Assembly: GCA_964641715.1 (NCBI GenBank)
Contig: CAZXMB010000076.1
Span: forward strand, 1-14,616
DNA length: 14,616 nucleotides
Direction: 5' to 3'
DNA from: CAZXMB01 sp964641715
GTDB taxonomy: Bacteria; Desulfobacterota; BSN033; UBA1163
In this document: positions 9,570 through 14,616 of the stretch, one piece after another
How the letters are laid out: each line of letters starts with the position of its first letter
Numbering within the stretch: the first letter of the stretch is position 1
Translations under genes and position numbers: made by a program
The notes under the pieces: model-generated
The model's database searches: none
Told to the model about the DNA's origin: nothing
Seen by the model: the letters and a program-made list of their open reading frames with translations, nothing else

Positions 9570-10591
9570 GATATTTAACCGAAGAGCATAGTGGTTCAAA
9601 AAGATTCCTCCCCTCCCCTGATGAGAGGGGATTAAGGGAAGAGGGAACTAACCCCTCCCGCTTTGACCTCCACCTTCTTCCACCAAGGGAGAGGGCAAAG
9701 AGGTTGGTACTCTTTTCTATTATTTTGCTTACCACTCTGTCTTATATCTCGGTTTCTTACTCCGCCTCTAAAAAGTTCAGGGACGAAGTCGGAAGGGAGG
9801 TAACGTTTCCTTTTCCTCCGAAACGGCTGGTCTCCTTAGCCCCTAACATCACTGAGATTCTCTTCAGCCTCGACCTCGATGAAGAGATTGTGGGAGTCTC
9901 TCTCCACTGTAACTATCCCGAGAAGGTGAAGGACAGGGTTCGGGTCGGAAGTTATGTCAGCCTCGATTATGAGAGGATCGTTTCGCTCAGTCCTGATCTC
10001 GTCATTGCTACGGGAGCCGGAAATACACGGGATATGGTCGTACGTCTGGAGAGATTAGGGTTTCCCACCTATGTGATTTTCCCTAAAAAATTTGATGATG
10101 TTCTACAGAGCATTCACCATATCGGTCAGGTAATAAGCCGAGAGAAGAAGGCTCTCTCGATGATCCAGGAGATGAAGAAGCGGAAACAGGGGATTATCGA
10201 ACGGACGGGCCATCTTCCCCGGCCAAAGGTTTTTCTCCAGATCGGAGAGGCTCCCCTTGTGACTGTTGGAAGAGGAAGCTTTGCGGACGATCTGATCCGC
10301 CTGGCAGGAGGAGAGAATATTGCCGGAATGGGGACGGAGAGGTATCCCCGATTCGGGATGGAGGAGATTTTGAGGAGATCCCCGGAGGTGATTCTCATCA
10401 GCTCCATGAATCCCAGAGGTGATTATGATAGAGTGCTCAAAGAGTGGAGCCGCTGGATGACGATTCCTGCCGTGAAAAATGGTCGTGTCCACCTCATCAA
10501 CTCTGACCTGATTGACCGACCCTCTCCCAGAATCATTGAGGGACTGGAGGAAATGGCAAGGTTCATCCATCCTGAGAAGCTTATGAGGTAG
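9566..10591 (+). CDS. btuF: Periplasmic cobalamin-binding protein (BtuF-like)
   Basis: Substrate-binding component of a type II ABC importer (BtuF/FhuD fold), here assigned to vitamin B12 because of the riboswitch and the neighbours. The mature part starts with REVTFPFPPKRLVSLAPNITEILFSL, the typical opening of this family, and runs to the helix GLEEMARFIHP. A signal peptide is visible (RLVLFSIILLTTLSYISVSYSA), without a lipobox cysteine, so a soluble periplasmic protein is likely. The start is uncertain: the ATG at 9566 overlaps the tonB stop (ATGA) but puts 46 odd residues, encoded by repeat-like DNA, before the signal peptide. A TTG at 9704, preceded by GGGAGAGGG, would start right at the signal sequence and gives a more normal protein of 295 residues. 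I keep the longer frame but lean towards 9704 as the true start. Confidence 0.9.
   Translation: MRYLTEEHSGSKRFLPSPDERGLREEGTNPSRFDLHLLPPRERAKRLVLFSIILLTTLSYISVSYSASKKFRDEVGREVTFPFPPKRLVSLAPNITEILFSLDLDEEIVGVSLHCNYPEKVKDRVRVGSYVSLDYERIVSLSPDLVIATGAGNTRDMVVRLERLGFPTYVIFPKKFDDVLQSIHHIGQVISREKKALSMIQEMKKRKQGIIERTGHLPRPKVFLQIGEAPLVTVGRGSFADDLIRLAGGENIAGMGTERYPRFGMEEILRRSPEVILISSMNPRGDYDRVLKEWSRWMTIPAVKNGRVHLINSDLIDRPSPRIIEGLEEMARFIHPEKLMR
9608..9702. repeat. G/C-run palindromic spacer repeat inside the 5' part of btuF
   Basis: The stretch between the tonB stop and the btuF signal peptide alternates runs of CCCTCCCCT and AGGGG/GGGAGAGGG. TCCCCT (9614-9619) and AGGGGA (9626-9631) form a perfect 6-bp stem with loop GATGAG, extendable with mismatches. 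The composition resembles dispersed CCCTC...GAGGG intergenic repeats, not coding sequence, although the frame stays open. Confidence 0.45.
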
Positions 10592-10667
10592 TCCAATGGC
10601 CCATCGTCAATGGGCGGTGTTCTATGGTCATTGCTCATTGACCATTAATCATTGAACCATTTGCAAT
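10592..10667. repeat. Inverted-repeat spacer between btuF and btuC
   Basis: The 84-bp gap holds GCCCAT-CGTCA-ATGGGC (10599-10615), a perfect 6-bp stem, and then a run of CATTGACCATTAATCATTG-type words with TGGTCA (10625-10630) facing TGACCA (about 10639-10644). There is no T-run, so termination is unlikely; read-through into btuC is expected because btuC and btuD complete the transporter. Confidence 0.45.
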
Positions 10668-10675
10668 GGAGTTTT

Positions 10676-11707
10676 ATGAAACCCCTCACTCGAAGAAAAG
10701 TGATCATCATTTCCACACTGCTGAGCATTTTTCTCATCCTGGTTATCATCGTTTCTGTCACCACGGGGAGTGTAAAAATCAAACCCCAGCGCTCGATCGC
10801 CATCCTTCTCCAATCCATTCTCGGTATAGAAGGTGAAGGGACCGATACGGAACGGACGATCATCTTTTCACTCCGCTTTCCAAGGGCCTTACTGGCAGGT
10901 CTTGTGGGCGCAGGGCTTTCCATCGCAGGAGCCATCTTTCAGGCTCTTTTGAGAAATCCCCTGGCTGATCCGTATATCCTTGGAGTCTCCAGTGGTTCAG
11001 CCGTGGGAGCGATCATTGCCATCCTGTTGGGCTTAAGCACTGCCTCCATCGGTCTCCCGCTGGCTTCCTTTATTGGCGCTCTTCTGACCATCCTGATGGT
11101 CTTCTATTTCGGAAGACAGGATGGAAAGATTCATCCCAATACGCTGTTGCTTGCAGGCGTCATCATCGGATCCTTCCTCTCTGCGATCATCATGTTTTTC
11201 CTCTCCATCTCTCAGAAGGAGGAACTCCATACCATCCTCTTCTGGCTGATGGGAGATTTCAGTTTTTCAAACTTTAAGGCGATCCGCATCGTCTTTCCCT
11301 ATATCCTCATCGGCTTCCTCTTTCTCTATTTTCGGGCCCGTCATCTCAACCTGATCCTTTCTGGTGAGGAGAGCGCCCTGCAGATGGGAGTGGATGTGGA
11401 GAGATTGAAATTGCTCTCTTATCTCTCAGCCTCATTGGTCACTGCGGCTTCCGTTTCCGTTTGTGGTCTGATCGGCTTTGTGGGGTTGATCATCCCTCAT
11501 TCGGTCAGGCTGATCTTCGGGCCGGATCACCGTCTGCTCCTTCCTTCCTCTGCATTGATCGGGGCCTCTTTCCTCATCGCCTCGGATACCCTTGCGAGGA
11601 CCCTTCTTGCGCCTGTAGAGTTGCCCGTAGGGGTAGTAACCGCTGCCTTCGGAGGACCTTTCTTCATCTACCTCCTGAGGAAGAGAAAGGTGGTAAAGGT
11701 GCTGTGA
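10676..11707 (+). CDS. btuC: Cobalamin ABC transporter permease (BtuC, FecCD family)
   Basis: Inner-membrane permease that forms a homodimeric channel for vitamin B12 handed over by BtuF. The 343 residues are almost wholly hydrophobic, consistent with about ten transmembrane helices. Family marks include the N-terminal segment RFPRALLAGLVGAGLSIAG, NPLADPYILGVSSGSAVGA, and the C-terminal GLIGFVGLIIPHSVRLIFGPDHR, the region that couples to the ATPase. I chose ATG 10676 with GGAG (10668-10671) 4 nt upstream; a TTG at 10652 would add eight residues and lacks a site. The stop overlaps the GTG start of btuD (GTGA). FecCD permeases also carry haem or siderophores; the B12 assignment rests on the riboswitch. 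Confidence 0.94.
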   Translation: MKPLTRRKVIIISTLLSIFLILVIIVSVTTGSVKIKPQRSIAILLQSILGIEGEGTDTERTIIFSLRFPRALLAGLVGAGLSIAGAIFQALLRNPLADPYILGVSSGSAVGAIIAILLGLSTASIGLPLASFIGALLTILMVFYFGRQDGKIHPNTLLLAGVIIGSFLSAIIMFFLSISQKEELHTILFWLMGDFSFSNFKAIRIVFPYILIGFLFLYFRARHLNLILSGEESALQMGVDVERLKLLSYLSASLVTAASVSVCGLIGFVGLIIPHSVRLIFGPDHRLLLPSSALIGASFLIASDTLARTLLAPVELPVGVVTAAFGGPFFIYLLRKRKVVKVL

Positions 11708-12501
11708 TCGATATAAAATCCCTCTCTTTTCGATATCGTGAGGACTGGGTTCTTCAGGATATCTCTTTTCAAATCGGTCAGGGAGAATTTGTCGGAGTGA
11801 TCGGCCCCAATGGCTCAGGAAAGACCACCCTTCTGAAGATCCTTTATCGCCTCCTCTCCCCCCAGAAAGGAGAGGTTCTCTTCGAGAGGGTTCCCTTAAA
11901 GAGGATGAGCCGGGCCGATATTGCCAAGAGGATTGCGGTCGTGGCTCAGGAAGCCTATCCCCTCTTTCCTTTTCGTGTGATGGAAATGGTTCTGATGGGA
12001 AGATCCCCCTATTTAGGCCATTTCATGTTCGAGGCCGAAAAGGATCTGGAGATTGCAAAAAGGGCGATGGAGTGGACAGAAATCCTTCCCATAGGCGAAA
12101 GGCCCATGGATGAGCTTTCAGGAGGAGAAAGAAAGAGGGTCTTTATCGCCAGGGCATTGGTACAGGAACCGGAGGTGATCCTCCTTGATGAACCCACGGC
12201 AAACCTGGACATCCATCATCAAATGGATTTCCTCAATCTCATCCTCACCCTGAATCGTGAGAAAGGTCTCACCATTGTGATGGCCTCCCATGAATTAAAC
12301 CTTGCCTCTGAGTATTGCAACCGCCTCCTCCTCCTTCATCAAGGAAGGATTCATAAAATGGGGACCCCTGATGAGGTCATCACCAAAGAGAATATTGAAG
12401 AAGTCTACGGATGCGAGGTCTGGGTGGACCGGAATCCCATCTCCGGATTGCCGCGAATCAATTTAATGAAGAAAGCGAGTCTGAGGGTCAGGCTTCGGTA
12501 A
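11704..12501 (+). CDS. btuD: Cobalamin ABC transporter ATPase (BtuD)
   Basis: Cytoplasmic ATPase that powers the BtuC channel. The 265 residues contain Walker A GPNGSGKT (34-41), the Q-loop glutamine in VAQEAYPLFP (about 82), the signature LSGGE (138-142), Walker B VILLDE (158-163), the D-loop region ANLD, and the H-loop histidine in ASHELN (196). The start is the GTG at 11704, which overlaps the btuC stop as GTGA and follows AAAGGTG; this matches the usual family N-terminus (IDIKSLSFRY). The frame is open further upstream to 11461, but that part lies inside btuC and is out-of-frame shadow. It is the last gene of the B12 operon; no clear terminator follows. Confidence 0.95.
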   Translation: MIDIKSLSFRYREDWVLQDISFQIGQGEFVGVIGPNGSGKTTLLKILYRLLSPQKGEVLFERVPLKRMSRADIAKRIAVVAQEAYPLFPFRVMEMVLMGRSPYLGHFMFEAEKDLEIAKRAMEWTEILPIGERPMDELSGGERKRVFIARALVQEPEVILLDEPTANLDIHHQMDFLNLILTLNREKGLTIVMASHELNLASEYCNRLLLLHQGRIHKMGTPDEVITKENIEEVYGCEVWVDRNPISGLPRINLMKKASLRVRLR

Positions 12502-12588
12502 TTCGGTATTGGCATGGTCTCACCCTCGGAGAATCTGTTGTGAGCGTATAGAGGGATTTTGGGGCAAAGAGAAATTGGGTTATCAGGG

Positions 12589-12610
12589 TCATTCATAAAA
12601 AAGTTAGCCA
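12589..12610 (+). repeat. 22-bp direct repeat, copy 1 (truncated element end)
   Basis: It matches 12677-12698 at 20 of 22 positions (TCATTCATAAAAA shared, then A/G and G/T differences, then TTAGCCA). In the second copy this sequence runs into the FPxET element, so this first copy looks like the isolated 5' end of the same element, followed by unrelated sequence. Confidence 0.6.
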
Positions 12611-12641
12611 TTCCAATTGCGGATTGCTGAAGGCCTAGGGG

Positions 12642-12663
12642 TCACATCTTCAATTGTCAATTG
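12642..12663 (+). repeat. CACATCTTCAATTG repeat, copy 1
   Basis: This 22-base stretch is repeated at 13800-13821 with a single difference (T versus C). It contains CAATTG-N-CAATTG, so it is itself palindromic. The two copies bracket the brnTA module, 1.1 kb apart and in the same orientation. Confidence 0.6.
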
Positions 12664-12680
12664 AAAATTTGATGTATCAT

Positions 12681-12801
12681 TCATAAAAAGTTTAGCCAGA
12701 TTTTCCTTACTAAAACTTCCGCGTCCTCAAAGAAAAGAAGAAAGCGAATACGACAAATATCGAACTTTCTGCCTTATTTTAAAAACTTGGAAAAAGATTG
12801 G
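12681..12801 (+). pseudogene. FPxET repeat element, copy 1 (frameshifted remnant)
   Basis: This DNA aligns by eye with 13489-13617 and 14100-14180. The first half reads NFRVLKEK in one frame and the second half EYDKYRTFCLILKTWKKIG in another; relative to copy 2 one A is missing from the A-rich run near 12730-12745, so the coding frame is broken. It has no start codon of its own and lies directly upstream of the brnTA promoter. The protein family is not recognised. Confidence 0.5.
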
Positions 12802-12829
12802 AACCAACCTCCATTTCCCTTCAAAGTTC

Positions 12830-12858
12830 TTGACATCACTTCTACAAAATGTCATACT
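12830..12858 (+). promoter_or_regulatory. Promoter of the brnTA module
   Basis: A perfect TTGACA (12830-12835) is followed after 17 bases by CATACT (12853-12858, 4 of 6). An alternative -10, TACTAT (12855-12860), has a 19-base spacer. Transcription would start just before the ribosome binding site TAGGAG (12871-12876). Confidence 0.6.
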
Positions 12859-12867
12859 ATGTATGAC
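12851..12867. promoter_or_regulatory. Palindromic operator of the brnTA module
   Basis: GTCATAC-TAT-GTATGAC is a perfect inverted repeat with 7-base arms. It lies over the -10 box and just ahead of the toxin's ribosome binding site, the expected position for autoregulation by a ribbon-helix-helix antitoxin or toxin-antitoxin complex. Confidence 0.65.
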
Positions 12868-12882
12868 TTATAGGAGTCTGGA

Positions 12883-13155
12883 TTGCAGATATCAGAGTTT
12901 GAATGGGACGAAGGGAATGTGCTTCATTTTGAACTCGGCCATGGAATTGAACCAGAGGAAGTCGAAGAAGTCTTTGTTAATAAACCTCTCTTCCGAAAGA
13001 CAAAGAAGGGACATTATGTAGCCTTTGGTCCCACCAGTGCAGGAAGGTACCTGATCATTATTTTTGAAAAGAAATCTAAAGGGATCGTTCGACCGATCAC
13101 AGGGTGGGATATGAACCAATCAGAAGTTCAATATTATAAAAGGCACAGGAGGTGA
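12883..13155 (+). CDS. BrnT-family toxin (probable)
   Basis: Likely ribonuclease toxin of a type II toxin-antitoxin pair. The 90 residues show the BrnT pattern: FEWDEGNVLHFELGHGIEPEEVEEVF near the N-terminus (6-31), a central beta hairpin with HYVAFGPTSAGRYLIIIFEKK, and the C-terminal segment RPITGWDMNQSEVQYYKRHRR, similar to the RxIxARxAxxxExxxYxxxxR ending of the family. The start is a TTG at 12883 with TAGGAG 6 nt upstream; no nearby ATG fits. The stop TGA lies within the strong ribosome binding site of the next gene, so the pair is coupled, and toxin-before-antitoxin order is usual for brnTA. In the family the antitoxin represses the shared promoter, and a palindrome sits there. Toxin activity is inferred. 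Confidence 0.75.
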   Translation: MQISEFEWDEGNVLHFELGHGIEPEEVEEVFVNKPLFRKTKKGHYVAFGPTSAGRYLIIIFEKKSKGIVRPITGWDMNQSEVQYYKRHRR

Positions 13156-13161
13156 AAGATC

Positions 13162-13446
13162 GTGAAGAAGGAAAAAGATAAACAGTGGGCGGATTATTAT
13201 GACCAGGTAAACATACTTGATGAACTCTTGGAAGAACCTGTTGAATTTAGCTTAGGAGAACAACTCCGCCGCGATATCCTTTCAAAAAGGAGAAAAAGGA
13301 AACTTCAGAATGTAACGATTAAGATGGACCCTCTTCAGGTCCAGGCCATTAGGAAATTGGCGACAACTAAATCAATCCCATATCAAACGCTGATTCGGCA
13401 TTGGCTCTCAGAAGAAATTAAAAAAGAATTGAATCTCTTAAGGTAG
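13162..13446 (+). CDS. BrnA/CopG-type antitoxin (probable)
   Basis: Likely antitoxin and DNA-binding partner of the preceding toxin. The 94 residues have an acidic N-terminal part (about 1-48, with DELLEEPVEFSLGEQLRRDIL) and a C-terminal ribbon-helix-helix-like segment (about 49-88: VTIKMDPLQVQAIRKLATTK, then SIPYQTLIRHWLSEEIKKEL) as in CopG-like antitoxins. The start is a GTG at 13162, set 6 nt after AGGAGGTGA (13147-13155), a near-perfect Shine-Dalgarno that overlaps the toxin stop; the stronger site than the toxin's own suggests excess antitoxin. It would bind the 12851-12867 palindrome. The fold assignment is by pattern only. Confidence 0.75.
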   Translation: MKKEKDKQWADYYDQVNILDELLEEPVEFSLGEQLRRDILSKRRKRKLQNVTIKMDPLQVQAIRKLATTKSIPYQTLIRHWLSEEIKKELNLLR

Positions 13447-13488
13447 AAGTCTGATAGGCACTTATTAAAAAGGGGACGGTTCTATTTT

Positions 13489-13620
13489 TATAAGAAAATT
13501 TGCTCAGATTTCCCCAGCGAAACCTTCCGTGTCCTGAAAGAAAAAGAAGAGAAGCAATACGGCAAATACCACACCTGCCGCCTCATTCTGGAAGCATGGG
13601 ACAGATTAGAATCCAAATGA
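13489..13620 (+). pseudogene. FPxET repeat element, copy 2 (no start codon)
   Basis: From 13501 the frame reads CSDFPSETFRVLKEKEEK and QYGKYHTCRLILEAWDRLESK to a TGA at 13618-13620. It stays open upstream to about 13453 but has no ATG, GTG or TTG and no ribosome binding site, so it is most likely a gene fragment or part of a repeat. Over 20 codons it shares 14 identical residues with copy 3 (FPxETxxVLKExExKxYGKY). The final ATGA leads into a further small frame. Confidence 0.5.
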
Positions 13621-13796
13621 TCATACTGACAACAATGAGGGGAAAACCCAATATTGAACTGAAAATCAGAAGAGTAAGTGATGGAAATATCCAGACTGAA
13701 CTCGTTCAGATACATACCTGTTTAAAAGTTGGGATACTTCAGTATAGAACAATCTATTCATCGAATTGGCTATGCTGGGAGGTGCCCTTTAGATGA
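13617..13796 (+). CDS. Doubtful small ORF, unknown
   Basis: A 59-residue frame begins with ATG overlapping the TGA of FPxET copy 2 (ATGA). The product includes PNIELKIRRVSDGNIQTELV and ends WLCWEVPFR. I do not recognise it; there is no good ribosome binding site, and it may be a fragment of a larger decayed gene. It is listed because the coupled overlap and the beta-strand-like composition are slightly better than random. Confidence 0.2.
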   Translation: MIILTTMRGKPNIELKIRRVSDGNIQTELVQIHTCLKVGILQYRTIYSSNWLCWEVPFR

Positions 13797-13799
13797 TTA

Positions 13800-13821
13800 T
13801 CACATCTTCAATTGCCAATTG
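13800..13821 (+). repeat. CACATCTTCAATTG repeat, copy 2
   Basis: This is the 21-of-22 match to 12642-12663, differing only at the centre of the CAATTG-N-CAATTG palindrome. The same orientation on both sides of brnTA would fit either a dispersed repeat or traces of an insertion. Confidence 0.6.
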
Positions 13822-13993
13822 CTTGGTTGGTGAGAGGATGTGGAGTTAGGATTAGGATATTTAAATAGTAGAGTGATTCGAGGACGTCCATAAGATTATA
13901 AACTCCTAAAAAAGGGGATAGGTCATCCACCGAAAGATCATCTTTAGAACGAAAGAGTGTATTGCCCAAAGACGAAAGAGAAACTATCACACC

Positions 13994-14012
13994 TGACTGA
14001 ATTTTTCAGTCA
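13994..14012. repeat. Perfect palindrome TGACTGAA-TTT-TTCAGTCA
   Basis: Perfect inverted repeat with 8-base arms and a 3-base centre, in otherwise gene-free DNA. No promoter is visible next to it. It could be an operator, a small hairpin or the end of a mobile element. Confidence 0.55.
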
Positions 14013-14031
14013 ACTTCCTAACCTTCCCTTC

Positions 14032-14086
14032 TCTCTAAAATTACTCTTAAAAATGCGATCGCAATTATAGGAGTAATTAGAGAAAA
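14032..14086. repeat. Long imperfect palindrome centred on GCGATCGC
   Basis: The centre is TGCGATCGCA (14054-14063). ATTACTC (14040-14046) and GAGTAAT (14071-14077) lie exactly symmetrically around the same midpoint, and 16 of 19 bases match in the 14040-14077 arms. With a 2-base bulge, TCTCTAA on the left matches TTAGAGA on the right, giving arms of roughly 25 bases. It ends 3 bases before the ATG of the small FPxET copy 3 frame. No T-run follows, so it is not a normal terminator. Confidence 0.6.
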
Positions 14087-14088
14087 AA

Positions 14089-14253
14089 ATGGGTTCATCC
14101 ATACAAAACTGGCTAAGATTTCCCTGGGAAACTATCTGTGTGCTCAAGGAGAACGAAGATAAGAAATATGGCAAATACCCCACTCCCCTGGATTTTCCAG
14201 GTGAAACCCTCTGTTTTTTAAAAAGGGGCCTTGACATAAATAAAAATATCTGA
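14089..14253 (+). CDS. Small ORF carrying FPxET copy 3, unknown
   Basis: A 54-residue frame beginning MGSSIQNWLRFPWETICVLK and ending GLDINKNI. It is the only one of the three copies with an ATG and a continuous frame; AGGAG (14069-14073) lies 15 nt upstream, too far for an ideal site. Inside it the motif occurs one and a half times: FPWETICVLK from 14119 and FPGETLCFLK from 14194, suggesting that two copies recombined. It ends 27 bases before the vapB-like gene. Whether it is translated is open; the product is not recognised and no domain is evident. Confidence 0.3.
   Translation: MGSSIQNWLRFPWETICVLKENEDKKYGKYPTPLDFPGETLCFLKRGLDINKNI
14100..14226 (+). repeat. FPxET repeat element, copy 3
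   Basis: The DNA from CATACAAAACTGGC (14100 on) resembles the starts of copies 1 (CATAAAAAGTTTAGCC) and 2 (TATAAGAAAATTTGCTC) and continues codon-aligned with copy 2 through KYGKY to about 14180. A second partial unit follows (14191-14226). It precedes the second toxin-antitoxin module. Confidence 0.5.
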
Positions 14254-14259
14254 TGAACT
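14231..14259 (+). promoter_or_regulatory. Weak candidate promoter of the vapB-like gene
   Basis: A perfect TTGACA (14231-14236) lies 44 bases before the vapB ATG, inside the end of the small ORF. With a 17-base spacer the -10 would be TGAACT (3 of 6), which is poor, so only the -35 half is convincing. Confidence 0.25.
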
Positions 14260-14280
14260 GAATTGTAGAGGTGATGCCCA

Positions 14281-14583
14281 ATGCGCTTGGAGATGGCGGA
14301 AATTGGCAGACGGAGGTCGGTGGTCATTCCGGCAGGCCTCAGACGCAAATATGGGTCCAAGAAAGGGGCCCTTGTCATTGCAGAGGCATGCGAGGAAGGG
14401 ATCATCTTAAGACGGGCTGTGACTTTACCCCTGGAAAGGTATTCCCCTGAAAGAAAAGCCGAATTTCTACTAAATAATGCGGTTATTTCCAAAGACTACG
14501 CATGGGCCCTTAAAGAAGTTAAAAAATTAGGGGTCGATCCAAAGGTATCCCCCATGAGAAACCAAGGCGCCGATGACCATTGA
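14281..14583 (+). CDS. VapB-like antitoxin, AbrB/SpoVT fold
   Basis: Probable antitoxin and transcriptional autoregulator of a type II toxin-antitoxin pair. Residues about 3-46 fit a swapped-hairpin AbrB/MazE domain (EIGRRRSVVIPAGLRRKYG, then KGALVIAEACEEGIILRRA). The rest (about 47-100), with LERYSPERKAEFLLNNAV, is the toxin-binding tail expected in such antitoxins. The start ATG has GAGGTGA (14268-14274) 6 nt upstream. Its last 11 bases overlap the next frame, which starts with a PIN-domain signature. The 100-residue length is normal. Identity with named VapB subfamilies was not tested. Confidence 0.8.
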   Translation: MRLEMAEIGRRRSVVIPAGLRRKYGSKKGALVIAEACEEGIILRRAVTLPLERYSPERKAEFLLNNAVISKDYAWALKEVKKLGVDPKVSPMRNQGADDH

Positions 14584-14616
14584 TCGTATCTTTCTTGATG
14601 CGAATATCTTATTCTT
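14573..14616 (+). CDS. VapC-like PIN-domain toxin, cut by the window end
   Basis: An ATG at 14573 overlaps the antitoxin's end by 11 nt and opens MTIDRIFLDANILF before the window stops. FLDANILF is the hallmark first strand of PIN-domain ribonucleases, with the first metal-binding aspartate at residue 9. Only 14 codons are visible, so the assignment rests on this motif plus the overlapping AbrB-type antitoxin. The remaining acidic residues lie outside the window. Confidence 0.7.
   Translation, partial: MTIDRIFLDANILF

Larger units (their letters stand above)
12502..12829. other. Gene-free spacer with repeats, btuD to brnT
   Basis: No convincing gene is present. CTCAC and GTGAG near 12519-12545 could pair but lack a T-run. 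The stretch holds a pair of 22-bp direct repeats (12589-12610, 12677-12698), one copy of another repeat (12642-12663) and the first copy of the FPxET element (12681-12801). The DNA is clearly AT-richer than the operons to the left, marking the edge of the accessory region. Confidence 0.6.
13447..14088. other. Repeat-rich stretch between the two toxin-antitoxin modules
   Basis: No confident gene lies here. From left to right it holds an AAAAAGGGGACGGTTCTATT motif (13467-13486) of the kind often scattered near REP-associated transposases, FPxET copy 2, a small doubtful frame (13617-13796), the second CACATCTTCAATTG repeat, a stretch 13822-13990 with nothing recognisable, and two palindromes (13994-14012 and about 14032-14086). 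Confidence 0.5.

Noticed and set aside
11461..11703. N-terminal extension of the BtuD frame upstream of 11704
   Set aside because: It lies wholly inside btuC in another frame, and the GTG at 11704 gives the normal ATPase N-terminus.
12519..12560. Possible terminator after btuD
   Set aside because: The CTCAC/GTGAG pairing is only 5 bp with a long loop and no following T-run.
12830..13021. A plus-strand frame starting at the -35 box of the brnTA promoter
   Set aside because: It overlaps the promoter, the palindrome and the toxin in another frame, and has no ribosome binding site.
13467..13486. Trace of a REP-associated (Y1) transposase from the AAAAAGGGGACGGTTCTATT motif
   Set aside because: The motif resembles sequences often seen near such elements, but no transposase coding sequence or paired end is visible, so no mobile element is called.
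13808..13990. A 60-codon minus-strand frame with a GTG start
   Set aside because: There is no ribosome binding site and no recognisable pattern; the low-complexity leucine/serine-rich product looks like chance.
12589..14226. CRISPR array
   Set aside because: The repeats are few, diverged, irregularly spaced and partly coding; no regular repeat-spacer pattern exists in the window.

Overview
The window looks like chromosome of a Gram-negative (diderm) bacterium. It encodes a TonB protein, a periplasmic vitamin B12-binding protein and an L27 that starts directly with MAHKKAGG. Gene content and the ATTGG/TGGAAT-type spacer repeats would fit the old Deltaproteobacteria/Desulfobacterota or a neighbouring phylum. 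That placement is an inference: no rRNA or marker comparison could be made.

Region 1 (1-8383, all minus strand) is a housekeeping block read right to left: a two-domain radical SAM protein of the TIGR03960/TIGR03936 type, rng, rplU, rpmA, obgE, proB, proA. The order radical SAM-rng-rplU-rpmA-obg-proBA is conserved widely in bacteria. The genes sit close together (obgE/proB overlap by 11 nt, proB/proA by ATGA), and a good promoter lies in front of rplU. RNase G, the ribosomal proteins and Obg point to ribosome biogenesis; ProB and ProA make the proline precursor.

Region 2 (8384-12501, plus strand) is divergent from the radical SAM gene. A cobalamin riboswitch with an intrinsic terminator and a visible antiterminator alternative precedes tonB-like, btuF, btuC and btuD. 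Together these would energise an outer-membrane B12 receptor (not in the window), bind B12 in the periplasm and carry it across the inner membrane. The shared divergent region also holds a perfect 8+3+8 palindrome over the likely -10 box of the radical SAM gene.

Region 3 (12502-14616) is AT-richer accessory DNA. It holds a BrnT/BrnA-type toxin-antitoxin pair with a palindromic operator in its promoter, and a VapB antitoxin (AbrB fold) followed by the first 14 codons of a PIN-domain VapC, cut by the window end. Around them lie three diverged copies of a ~100-bp element encoding the peptide pattern FPxETxxVLKExExKxYGKY, two 22-bp direct-repeat pairs, and two palindromes. This repeat family beside toxin-antitoxin modules is the least explained part of the window.
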